In this document: in pieces, positions 42,605 through 49,530 of the stretch
Position numbering within the stretch: position 1 is the first letter of the stretch
Layout: every line of letters begins with the position of its first letter
Assembly: GCF_003628305.1 (NCBI RefSeq)
Contig: NZ_RBZM01000008.1
Location: 186,001-250,000, forward strand
Direction of reading: 5' to 3'
DNA length: 64,000 nucleotides
Source: Cohnella endophytica
GTDB lineage: Bacteria; Bacillota; Bacilli; Paenibacillales; Paenibacillaceae
Notes under the pieces: generated by a model
What the model saw: the letters and a program-made list of their open reading frames with translations, nothing else
What the model was told of the DNA's origin: nothing
The model's database searches: none
Made by a program: the position numbers and the translations under genes

Positions 42605-43783
42605 ATGAGTAAAGAAATATTGATTCTCGGAGCCGGTTACGGCGGCTTGCTTAGCGCCCTGTCCGCAAGAGAGCATTTGTCGACCGCTGAAGCGAATATT
42701 ACGGTCATTAACCGCGCAAGCACGCATCAGATCATTACGGAGCTTCACCGTCTAGCCGCAGGCAATGTATCCGAGAAAGCCGTTGCGCTGCCCCTGGAGA
42801 AATTGCTGAAAGGCAAACAAGTGAACATCGTCGTTGGAGAAGTGCAATCCATCGATCCGGAAGGAAAGAAAGTATCGCTGAACAACGGTTCATCATACCG
42901 TTACGATGCATTGGTGCTTGCGCTCGGAAGCGAAACGAATTATTTCGGCATTCCGGGACTGCAAGAGAATAGCTTGATCCTGAAATCCGTACTGGACGCG
43001 AATCGGATTTTTGCCCATGTCAAAGACCGTATCAAAGCGTACGCGACATCGAAAAATAAAGCAGACGCGACGTTCGTTATCGGCGGAGGCGGTCTGACCG
43101 GCGTCGAGCTGGTCGGCGAGCTGGCTGATGAATTGCCTGCGATCTGCCGCGAGAACGGCGTAGATTTCTCCGACATCTCGCTTCACTTGGTTGAAGCCAT
43201 GCCGACGATTCTGCCGATGTTCTCGCCGGATCTTATTCAACGGGCCGTAACGAGCCTCGAGAAACGCGGCGTGGAATTCCTGACTAGCCTTCCGATCACG
43301 GAAGTCAAAGGCAATGTCGTTACTTTGAAAGACGGCCGTACGATCGAAGCGAACACGGTGGTCTGGACAGGCGGCGTTCAAGGCAATACGCTCGTAGCCA
43401 ACTGCGGCATCGAAGTCAATCGCGGTCGCGCGACCGTTAACGAAGCGTTGCAATCGACTTCGCACCCGGACGTATACTTGGCAGGCGACTGCGCGGTCGT
43501 GTTCGGACCGGAAGGTCGTCCTTACCCGCCTACGGCTCAGTTAGCTTGGCAGATGGGCGAGCTGGTCGGCGCGAATATCGCCGCTTCTTTCAAAGGGATG
43601 AAAACGAACGGCTTCTCCCCTGTATTCTCCGGTACGCTAGCTAGCCTAGGCCGCAAAGACGGAATCGGCTCCGTCGGCGAAACGGGCATCGAGATGCGCG
43701 GACTCCCGGCATCGCTGATGAAGAAAGCGAGCAACGCCCGCTATCTGACCCACATCAACGGACTGTTTACGCTCGCTTACTAG
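42605..43783 (+). CDS. ndh: type II NADH dehydrogenase (NDH-2)
   Basis: A 392-residue membrane-associated flavoenzyme that passes electrons from NADH to menaquinone without pumping protons. The FAD site is ILILGAGYGGLLSAL, the NADH site VIGGGGLTGVELVGELADE, and the second FAD motif VYLAGDCAVVFG. PYPPTAQLAWQMGELVGANI is a further NDH-2 signature. It follows the DUF1641 gene in one operon behind a Rex-like site and ends at a strong terminator. Redox control by NADH/NAD ratio is inferred from that site. Confidence 0.93.
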   Translation: MSKEILILGAGYGGLLSALSAREHLSTAEANITVINRASTHQIITELHRLAAGNVSEKAVALPLEKLLKGKQVNIVVGEVQSIDPEGKKVSLNNGSSYRYDALVLALGSETNYFGIPGLQENSLILKSVLDANRIFAHVKDRIKAYATSKNKADATFVIGGGGLTGVELVGELADELPAICRENGVDFSDISLHLVEAMPTILPMFSPDLIQRAVTSLEKRGVEFLTSLPITEVKGNVVTLKDGRTIEANTVVWTGGVQGNTLVANCGIEVNRGRATVNEALQSTSHPDVYLAGDCAVVFGPEGRPYPPTAQLAWQMGELVGANIAASFKGMKTNGFSPVFSGTLASLGRKDGIGSVGETGIEMRGLPASLMKKASNARYLTHINGLFTLAY

Positions 43784-43816
43784 GACAAGCTTAAGGCACG
43801 GACGAGAAGATAAACC

Positions 43817-43861
43817 AAGCAACCTTGGTTCGGCATAGGCCGGGCCGAGGTTGCTTTTTTA
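43817..43861 (+). terminator. intrinsic terminator of the yjlC-ndh operon
   Basis: AAGCAACCT (43817-43825) pairs with AGGTTGCTT (43848-43856), extended by further pairs inside, and followed by a T run. Confidence 0.88.
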
Positions 43862-43874
43862 TTGACCCAATGAT

Positions 43875-43904
43875 TTGCAATCCCGCCAAGTCCTATGATA
43901 GAAT
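43875..43904 (+). promoter_or_regulatory. promoter of the hflX leader transcript
   Basis: TTGCAA (43875-43880) and TAGAAT (43899-43904) are spaced by 18 bases. Transcription would begin near 43911, just before the ribosome site GGAGGG of the leader ORF and 280 bases before hflX. Confidence 0.6.
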
Positions 43905-43935
43905 TGGCTAACTTGAATTGAACGGAGGGTTACGT

Positions 43936-43974
43936 GTGATAGACTATATCCGAGTTAGATCTTTGCGCGGCTAA
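43936..43974 (+). CDS. 12-codon leader peptide of hflX with an Arg-Val-Arg motif
   Basis: GTG 43936 follows GGAGGG with six-base spacing and opens MIDYIRVRSLRG, then TAA. R6-V7-R8 is an Arg-x-Arg motif, the arrest motif for macrolide-bound ribosomes, and it occupies the same residues as in the ErmD leader peptide. The stop codon lies in a hairpin (TTGCGC with GCG-C-CAA), and a series of further hairpins and a terminator separate it from hflX. An antibiotic-sensing attenuator is the natural reading, but function is inferred. Confidence 0.55.
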   Translation: MIDYIRVRSLRG

Positions 43975-44152
43975 TTGAATAGCGCCAAGTCTCTGCCCGC
44001 GTGCAGAGGACTCAGATTAAGTCTGTCCCATGTGACTTTAATATCGGAAGCGCAGAAGTTTACTCGCCGTCGCGGTGGGTTTCTTTTCGTCGATCCGCAG
44101 TCCTCTTTCCCGTACGCGTAACGCACAGGCCACGGCGCCCGTGTGTTTTTTT
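43963..44152 (+). promoter_or_regulatory. putative ribosome-mediated attenuator leader of hflX
   Basis: Several competing structures are visible. AGTCTCTGC (43988-43996) pairs with GCAGAG-G-ACT (44003-44012). The same AGAGGACT (44005-44012) can instead pair with AGTCCTCT (44098-44105). ACTCGCC with GGTGGGT (44062-44080) is followed by TTCTTTT, and a terminator lies at 44121-44152. A ribosome stalled in the upstream 12-codon ORF would cover or free the first of these segments. No T-box or other known riboswitch core was recognised. Confidence 0.55.
44121..44152 (+). terminator. leader terminator before hflX
   Basis: ACGCAC-A-GG pairs with CC-C-GTGTGT (one mismatch, one G-U) around a GC-rich loop, followed by seven T, 40 bases upstream of the hflX start. 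Confidence 0.65.
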
Positions 44153-44191
44153 GTACCTTAAACCCGTCTGATCAAGAGGAGGAATCCCCCT

Positions 44192-45469
44192 ATGGAACAA
44201 CCGAACAACAAAGCCGTCATCGTCGGCGTTAACTTAAACGATCGGCCCGATTTTGCCTACTCGATGGAGGAACTTCGCAGTCTTGCGGATGCCTGCAATA
44301 TCGAGGTGGTCGGAGAACTGACCCAGAATTTGTCCAAAATCAACAGCTCCCAATACCTCGGCACCGGCAAAATCGAGGAACTGTCCGCGCTTGCGGAAGG
44401 GTTGGAAGCGTCGACCGTTATTTTTAACGATGAGCTGTCCCCTTCGCAAATTCGCAATCTGGAGAGCTCGCTGCAGAAAAGGGTTATCGACCGCACGATT
44501 CTGATCCTCGATATTTTCGCGGAGCGGGCCAGAACGAGAGAGGCTCAATTGCAGGTGGAGGTCGCGAAGCTGCAATACATGCTCCCGAGGCTTGTTGGAC
44601 TGCGGGAATCCCTTGGCCGTCAAGGCGGAGGTTCAGGGCTGAAGAACAAAGGCGCGGGGGAGACGAAGCTCGAGCTCGACCGCAGACGCATCGAAGAGAA
44701 AATCACGGTCCTTCAGCACGAACTCGAGAAGCTGGTCGCCCAGCGACAAGTGCAGCGCAAGCAACGCCTGAAGACGGGCGTGCCGGTCGTCTGTCTCGTC
44801 GGATACACCAATGCCGGCAAATCCAGCGTCATGAACGCGCTGTTGAATCGCTACATGCCGGATTCGAACAAACAAGTGCTGGCCAAGGATATGCTCTTCG
44901 CCACGCTCGAGACGTCGGTCCGCAGCATCGAACTGCCCGATAACAAGTCGTTCCTGCTCACGGATACCGTCGGTTTCGTCAGCCAGCTTCCGCATTATTT
45001 GGTTAAGGCGTTCCGCTCGACTCTCGAAGAGGTCGCCGAAGCCGATCTGCTCGTTCAGGTCGTAGACTACTCCAATCCGGAGTACAAACGGCTCATCGAA
45101 GTAACCAACTCCACGCTCAAGGATCTCGGAGCCGATCATATTCCGATGGTCTATGCGTATAACAAGACCGATCTGACCGACGAGCGGTATCCGCAGGTCG
45201 ATGAAGAAAAGGTATACCTCTCCGTCAAGCAAGCTGCGGGACTGGAAGAGCTGATGACGCTCGTCAAGGAACGGATTTTCCAAGACTATATTCAGTGCGA
45301 AGTCATCATCCCGTTCGAAGAAGGCCGTCTGGTCGCTTATTTCAACGCCAACGCGCATATTCAGGCAACCGACTACGAGCCGAACGGTACACGCCTCACG
45401 ATGGAGTGCAGGAAAGCGGACTACGAGAAATTCAAGCATTTGTTCGCGGAGCCGATCGCAGTGGAATAA
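44192..45469 (+). CDS. hflX: HflX ribosome-splitting GTPase
   Basis: A 425-residue GTPase with the HflX N-terminal domain (about 1-175), a coiled linker (LGRQGGGSGLKNKGAGETKLELDRR is the family hallmark) and a TRAFAC G domain. Its boxes are G1 GYTNAGKSS, G3 DTVGF and G4 NKTD, with a short C-terminal domain. HflX binds stalled 70S ribosomes and splits them after stress. A related Listeria protein gives macrolide and lincosamide resistance and is induced by attenuation. Here a 280-base leader with a small ORF and terminator precedes it. ATG 44192 is behind AGAGGAGG. Confidence 0.94.
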   Translation: MEQPNNKAVIVGVNLNDRPDFAYSMEELRSLADACNIEVVGELTQNLSKINSSQYLGTGKIEELSALAEGLEASTVIFNDELSPSQIRNLESSLQKRVIDRTILILDIFAERARTREAQLQVEVAKLQYMLPRLVGLRESLGRQGGGSGLKNKGAGETKLELDRRRIEEKITVLQHELEKLVAQRQVQRKQRLKTGVPVVCLVGYTNAGKSSVMNALLNRYMPDSNKQVLAKDMLFATLETSVRSIELPDNKSFLLTDTVGFVSQLPHYLVKAFRSTLEEVAEADLLVQVVDYSNPEYKRLIEVTNSTLKDLGADHIPMVYAYNKTDLTDERYPQVDEEKVYLSVKQAAGLEELMTLVKERIFQDYIQCEVIIPFEEGRLVAYFNANAHIQATDYEPNGTRLTMECRKADYEKFKHLFAEPIAVE

Positions 45470-45511
45470 ATAATCGACAAGTTAGGACACCAGTGCTCGA
45501 CGCCTGCAAGC

Positions 45512-45546
45512 AAATCCACGATCTTAGGGTCGTGGATTTTTTTTTG
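45512..45546 (+). terminator. intrinsic terminator after hflX
   Basis: AAATCCACGA (45512-45521) pairs perfectly with TCGTGGATTT (45530-45539), followed by a T run. Confidence 0.92.
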
Positions 45547-45573
45547 ATGCGGAGCAACTTCTTTGGAAAATTC

Positions 45574-45602
45574 TTGACAGCCAGCGCTCCATCCGCTACT
45601 TT
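45574..45602 (+). promoter_or_regulatory. sigma-A promoter of the aminopeptidase-TetR operon
   Basis: A perfect -35 TTGACA (45574-45579) and TACTTT (45597-45602) are spaced by 17 bases. Confidence 0.65.
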
Positions 45603-45608
45603 TTAAAT

Positions 45609-45630
45609 AAAACGACCGGTCAGTCATTTT
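45609..45630 (+). promoter_or_regulatory. TetR-type operator at the transcription start
   Basis: An imperfect 22-bp dyad contains GACCGGTCAGTC, of the GACYG..CRGTC type bound by many TetR repressors. It begins 7 bases after the -10, so binding would block initiation. The TetR gene of the same operon (47451) is the obvious ligand-responsive repressor. Confidence 0.6.
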
Positions 45631-45668
45631 TATTCGATCATCGTCGATCCGAGGAGGAGGATTTCAAA

Positions 45669-46904
45669 ATGCATTCGTTCCAAGACAAGTTAAACCAATA
45701 TGCATCCCTCGCAATTGAAGTCGGAATTAACTTACAGCCAGGGCAATCGCTAGTCATAACGGCTCCCCTGATCTCGGCGGAATTCGTGCGCGGGGCGGTC
45801 AAGCGAGCCTATGAAGTCGGCGCCAAGCATGTCTATGTGGAATGGTTCGACGATGAGGTTAACCGGCTGAGATACGAGTTGGCTCCTGCCGAAGCCTTGA
45901 ACGAATACCCCATGTGGAGGGCTAGAGGTTATGAGGAATTAGCGGACGATAATGCTGCTTTCCTATATGTCGTGGCTAGCAATCCGGATCTGATGAACGG
46001 GATCGATCCGAACCGGATCCAGATCGCGAGCAAAGCGGCCAATGCCGCGTTGCGGAAATTGACTTCCGCACGGCTATCGCAAAAAGTCAGTTGGTCGATT
46101 GTCGCTGTGCCTTCTCCCGCCTGGGCGGATAAGGTGTTTCCGTCGCTCTCTGAAGAAAAGAGAGTCGACGCCCTATGGAACGCCATCTTCGAAGCCACGA
46201 GGGTCGGCCGGGATCGCCCGATCGAAGCTTGGAGGGAGCATTCCGCCGCGCTGGGGACGAGAGCCGACATGCTTAATCAACGGCAATACAAGGCGCTGCA
46301 TTATCGTTCCAAAGCCGGAACGGATATTACGGTAGAACTCCCGCATAACCATATCTGGGTCTCGGCCGGCAGCGTCAACAAAGAAGGCGACGTATTCATC
46401 TCGAACATGCCGACCGAGGAGGTATTCACTTCACCCGTGAGAACAGGGGTCCACGGAACCGTGAGGAGCACCAAACCCCTCAGTTACCAGGGCAATCTTA
46501 TCGAGAACTTCTCTCTCGATTTCCAAGAGGGAAGGATCACGGATTTCCACGCGGAGAAAGGTTATGAATCCCTGAAGAGTCTGATCGAGATCGACGAAGG
46601 CTCCCGGTACTTAGGAGAGGTTGCATTGGTGCCGTATCATTCGCCGATTTCCGATACGGGTCTTATTTTCTATAACACCCTCTTCGATGAGAATGCTTCC
46701 TGCCATTTTGCGATCGGAAGAGCTTTCCCTTTCTGCTTGCAAGGCGGTACGGAGATGACCCAACGGGAACTGCAGGACCATGGGTTAAACGATAGCTTGA
46801 CGCACGTCGACTTCATGATGGGCTCGGAAGATATGGACATCGACGGGATAAGGGAGAACGGGGAAAAGGAACCCGTGTTCCGCAACGGAAATTGGGCGTT
46901 CTGA
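45669..46904 (+). CDS. M29-family aminopeptidase (AmpS/PepS type)
   Basis: A 411-residue cytoplasmic metallo-aminopeptidase. The N-terminal domain reads YASLAIEVGINLQPGQSLVI. The dinuclear metal site is visible as NMPTEEVFTSP (Glu), YLGEVALVPYHSPIS (Glu, His), FDENASCHFAIG (His) and THVDFMMGS (His, Asp). It releases N-terminal residues from peptides. ATG 45669 has a GAGGAGGAGG site. It is first in a four-gene operon with two GNAT acetyltransferases and a TetR regulator, so it may be induced by the compound sensed by TetR, but the link is unknown. Confidence 0.92.
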   Translation: MHSFQDKLNQYASLAIEVGINLQPGQSLVITAPLISAEFVRGAVKRAYEVGAKHVYVEWFDDEVNRLRYELAPAEALNEYPMWRARGYEELADDNAAFLYVVASNPDLMNGIDPNRIQIASKAANAALRKLTSARLSQKVSWSIVAVPSPAWADKVFPSLSEEKRVDALWNAIFEATRVGRDRPIEAWREHSAALGTRADMLNQRQYKALHYRSKAGTDITVELPHNHIWVSAGSVNKEGDVFISNMPTEEVFTSPVRTGVHGTVRSTKPLSYQGNLIENFSLDFQEGRITDFHAEKGYESLKSLIEIDEGSRYLGEVALVPYHSPISDTGLIFYNTLFDENASCHFAIGRAFPFCLQGGTEMTQRELQDHGLNDSLTHVDFMMGSEDMDIDGIRENGEKEPVFRNGNWAF

Positions 46905-46920
46905 CTAGGAGGTAGGTGGC

Positions 46921-47436
46921 ATGAATGTGACTGATCTTGTTCGTCATGCTAGGCTCGTTCAGGTGACTCGGGAGACTTTACCCGAAGTCCATGCGATGTG
47001 GCTCGAGGCCGCGGACTGGATGAAATCCCAAGGAATAAACCAGTGGATTGCTTCTCAGCTCACGTTGGAAGCCGTCGACTACTGTTATTCGATTGGCTAC
47101 ATGTTTATTGCGAAGAGCGACGGAGAATCGATCGGGACGTTCTTTCTCGTGAAGGCCGAACCTGATCTATGGGGAGACGAAGGGAATCAAGCCGATTGCG
47201 CTTATTTGCATCGCTTGGTCGTAAAGCGGGCTTATGCCGGTCTTGGACTGGGATATAGGCTTCTAGATTTGGCAGCGGAGCGATTGAGAGAGCAGAACCT
47301 GCAAGTGTTCCGGCTCGATTGCATGGCGGATAGCCCCAAACTGAACGAATTGTACCGGAAGGCCGGATTTACTTTTCGACGCAGAGTAGACGGAGACGGA
47401 TGGAGCGCGAATCTTTACGAGAAGCCTTTGAACTAA
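46921..47436 (+). CDS. GNAT-family N-acetyltransferase
   Basis: A 171-residue single-domain acetyltransferase. The central strand YLHRLVVKRAYAGLGLGYRLLDLA carries the acetyl-CoA pyrophosphate loop (A-G-L-G-L-G here replaces RxxGxG/A), followed by VFRLDCMADSPKLNELYRKAGF. It starts 16 bases after the aminopeptidase gene behind AGGAGG. The substrate cannot be inferred. GNAT genes in TetR operons often modify small molecules or antibiotics. Confidence 0.85.
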   Translation: MNVTDLVRHARLVQVTRETLPEVHAMWLEAADWMKSQGINQWIASQLTLEAVDYCYSIGYMFIAKSDGESIGTFFLVKAEPDLWGDEGNQADCAYLHRLVVKRAYAGLGLGYRLLDLAAERLREQNLQVFRLDCMADSPKLNELYRKAGFTFRRRVDGDGWSANLYEKPLN

Positions 47437-47450
47437 GAGGAGAATGAGAA

Positions 47451-48071
47451 ATGTCACCCAAAGTATCGCAAGCGTATAAGGAAGGCAAAAGGGCGGCCAT
47501 TCTCGAAGGGGCGTTGCATTGTTTTACGGAAAAAGGATTCCAGGCAACGACCGTCGACGATATCGTACGTCATCTGGGAATCAGCAAAGGGGCCATTTAC
47601 AGCTACTTCTCCAGCAAAGAAGAGATGTATATCGAGATGGCCGAAGACAAGATGGGCGCCATGGTCGATAGTTTAAGCGAGCAATTCAAGAGCATGCCGA
47701 GCGCTAAGGAACGAATTCTTTATCTGTTTGGCCGATTTCGCGGGCAGTCGCTTGGGGAATTGCGTCAATGGCTTTCGTTTCATCTAGAGTTCATGCTGTA
47801 CGCCGCGCGCCAACCGAGGCTGACCGAGCGATGGACGCAGTATGCCGGCAAAGCAATAGCGTTCGTGCAACGAATTATAGAGACGGGCATGCAGACGGGA
47901 GAGCTCCGCGCCGATCTGGACGCCGCTCAAGCATCGCGACTGTTCTGGTCCGTCAGGGACGGATTGGCTCTGCAATATTTGCTTGCCGGAGCGGATACCG
48001 AATACGGACAAGCGATCGACGAATCGGAAAAAATGGTATTCCGCTATATCCTCGGAGGTGACGGTTCATGA
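47451..48071 (+). CDS. TetR/AcrR-family transcriptional regulator
   Basis: A 206-residue repressor with the TetR helix-turn-helix near the N-terminus (ALHCFTEKGFQATTVDDIVRHLGISKGAIYSYFSSKEEMY) and a helical ligand/dimer domain. It lies third in its operon and its stop overlaps the next GNAT start (ATGA). The dyad at 45609-45630 in the operon promoter is its likely binding site, which makes the operon self-regulated. The inducer is unknown. Confidence 0.92.
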   Translation: MSPKVSQAYKEGKRAAILEGALHCFTEKGFQATTVDDIVRHLGISKGAIYSYFSSKEEMYIEMAEDKMGAMVDSLSEQFKSMPSAKERILYLFGRFRGQSLGELRQWLSFHLEFMLYAARQPRLTERWTQYAGKAIAFVQRIIETGMQTGELRADLDAAQASRLFWSVRDGLALQYLLAGADTEYGQAIDESEKMVFRYILGGDGS

Positions 48072-48958
48072 TTTTCTACAAACGATTAAGCGAGTTGACG
48101 ATGGAAGAAACGGTGGCGCTATGGAATAAGGGATTCGAAGGTTACTTCGTCAATATCGAATTGAGTATGGAGAAGTTCTTGGCCAGGTCCGTGGGCGAAG
48201 GTCTTTCCCTGGAACATTCCTTGGCGGCGTATGAGGAAGGGCATCCGCACCCGGTCGGAATCGTGATGAACGGCTTCCGTGTTCTCGAAGGAAAGAAAGT
48301 GGCCTGGAACGGCGGGACCGGCATTGCTCCCGATTATAGAGGCAAAGGAATCGGCAAGCTGCTCATGGAAAGGAACCTGCAGCTCTATCGCGAACAGGGA
48401 GTGGACATCGCGTTGCTGGAAGCGATCCTCCAGAATGAGCGCGCGATTAAGCTGTATCAGAGCATCGGTTATCGCGTAACGGAAAATCTCGTAGGCATGC
48501 AACATACGGGGATACTGGATGCAGGCCAATTGCAGCCGACCTTCCCTCACCGTTACGCGATGACAAGGGGGTTGCCGCCGGAGGTCAGAAACCTGCCTTT
48601 CTATCGGTATTTTTCAGCTTGGCAGACGCAGTGGGCCAGCATGAAGGACGGGGAGAGCCTCATCATATCCGATGGTAATGAAGCGGTGGGTTATGCGTTG
48701 TTCAAACGGGTCTTCGGAGAAGACGGGGGGCTGGCAACGATCGCGCTCTATCAATGCGAAGCGATGCCGGGACGAACGGATACGGCGGAAATCCTCAAAG
48801 CGGCCTTGCGCGAAGTCTATGCGCCATCCGCGCTTTCCATAAAGCGGTTAGCAGTCAATATTAGGGCCTCCAATAAGGAACTCATCGATTTGTTATCGGG
48901 TTTGGGATTTGCCTCGTACGTGGAGCAGGTTCATATGGAGCTGGTTGTTCAAATTTAA
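48068..48958 (+). CDS. GNAT-family N-acetyltransferase, two-domain
   Basis: A 296-residue protein. The first GNAT domain (about 1-155) has IAPDYRGKGIGKLLMERNLQLY, a canonical acetyl-CoA loop, and ALLEAILQNERAIKLYQSIGY. A second, degenerate GNAT-like half (about 170-296) has EAVGYALFKR and LIDLLSGLGFASYVEQVHMEL. Tandem GNAT proteins of this length are known in Bacillota. It is four-base coupled to the TetR gene and ends the operon. Confidence 0.85.
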   Translation: MIFYKRLSELTMEETVALWNKGFEGYFVNIELSMEKFLARSVGEGLSLEHSLAAYEEGHPHPVGIVMNGFRVLEGKKVAWNGGTGIAPDYRGKGIGKLLMERNLQLYREQGVDIALLEAILQNERAIKLYQSIGYRVTENLVGMQHTGILDAGQLQPTFPHRYAMTRGLPPEVRNLPFYRYFSAWQTQWASMKDGESLIISDGNEAVGYALFKRVFGEDGGLATIALYQCEAMPGRTDTAEILKAALREVYAPSALSIKRLAVNIRASNKELIDLLSGLGFASYVEQVHMELVVQI

Positions 48959-48971
48959 GGATAATCGGAAT

Positions 48972-49020
48972 AAAGGCAGTCATGGACGAGAAACAAATGT
49001 TCTAGACTGCCTTTGATGTT
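48972..49020 (+). terminator. terminator of the aminopeptidase-TetR operon
   Basis: AAAGGCAGTC (48972-48981) pairs perfectly with GACTGCCTTT (49005-49014). The loop is 23 bases and the T tract is modest. Confidence 0.7.
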
Positions 49021-49530
49021 TATTGAAAACTTAGTCCACGTCCTGTTTCTCGCACAATCTTATAGAAGACTCCGCTCTTTTATTTTCAAACTACTATCGT
49101 CGGCTTCATTTCACCTTAACTACCCACTCCGAATGGATGTAAATGTGCAGGCTTCGTCGCCCGGGTCAGGCGTGGTCTTGGAAAAGCCTGCAAGTATGCA
49201 GGTGCTGACCGAAGAAATCGCGATCTCCCTTAAGTTCGGGCTAGAAAGCTGCGCATTTGCAGGTATTTTGATCATACGGAATAGAAGGGGCGACAATTCC
49301 TGCTCATTAGCAGGAATTAATGAAATCGAGCGTACCGACTTCCGCAACTAAGCATTGTACGAACCCTTTTATCGAATCGTCATAACCGCTCTAACCCCCG
49401 TGCTTGTTGCGATAGCAACCAAACCGACTCTCCGCCCTACCGCTGAGAGTCTTTTCTTTGTTTTCCAAAGGAACTTTGGCGCTTCCTGTCGAACATGTTA
49501 CGGATCGGATTCAAAAAGGAGGCGGCGGTC
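49021..49530. repeat. non-coding stretch with clustered TGCAGG/CCTGCA repeats and small hairpins
   Basis: No convincing gene lies here. Instead there are several short inverted repeats built on GCAGG: TGCAGGCTT...AAGCCTGCA (about 49147-49193), CTGCA-AGTA-TGCAG (about 49188-49201), a lone TTGCAGGTA near 49258, and a near-perfect AATTCCTGCT...AGCAGGAATT hairpin (about 49296-49319). GTTGC-GATA-GCAAC and a GACTCTC...GAGAGTC hairpin with CTTTTCTTTG (49426-49460) follow, the last being terminator-like. This looks like an intergenic repeat family or a structured RNA. Confidence 0.4.

Noticed and set aside
43930..44160. T-box or other known riboswitch upstream of hflX
   Set aside because: GGTGGG-rich sequence near 44074 was checked, but no T-box core (AGGGTGGNACCGCG) or specifier-loop layout is present. 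A small ORF attenuator explains the region better.
44633..45439. 268-codon antisense frame within hflX
   Set aside because: Mirror frame of a highly conserved GTPase. No family features of its own.
49013..49351. 112-codon rightward frame in the gap before the 7TM kinase gene
   Set aside because: It has no ribosome site, begins in the terminator of the previous operon, and its sequence is explained by short inverted DNA repeats.
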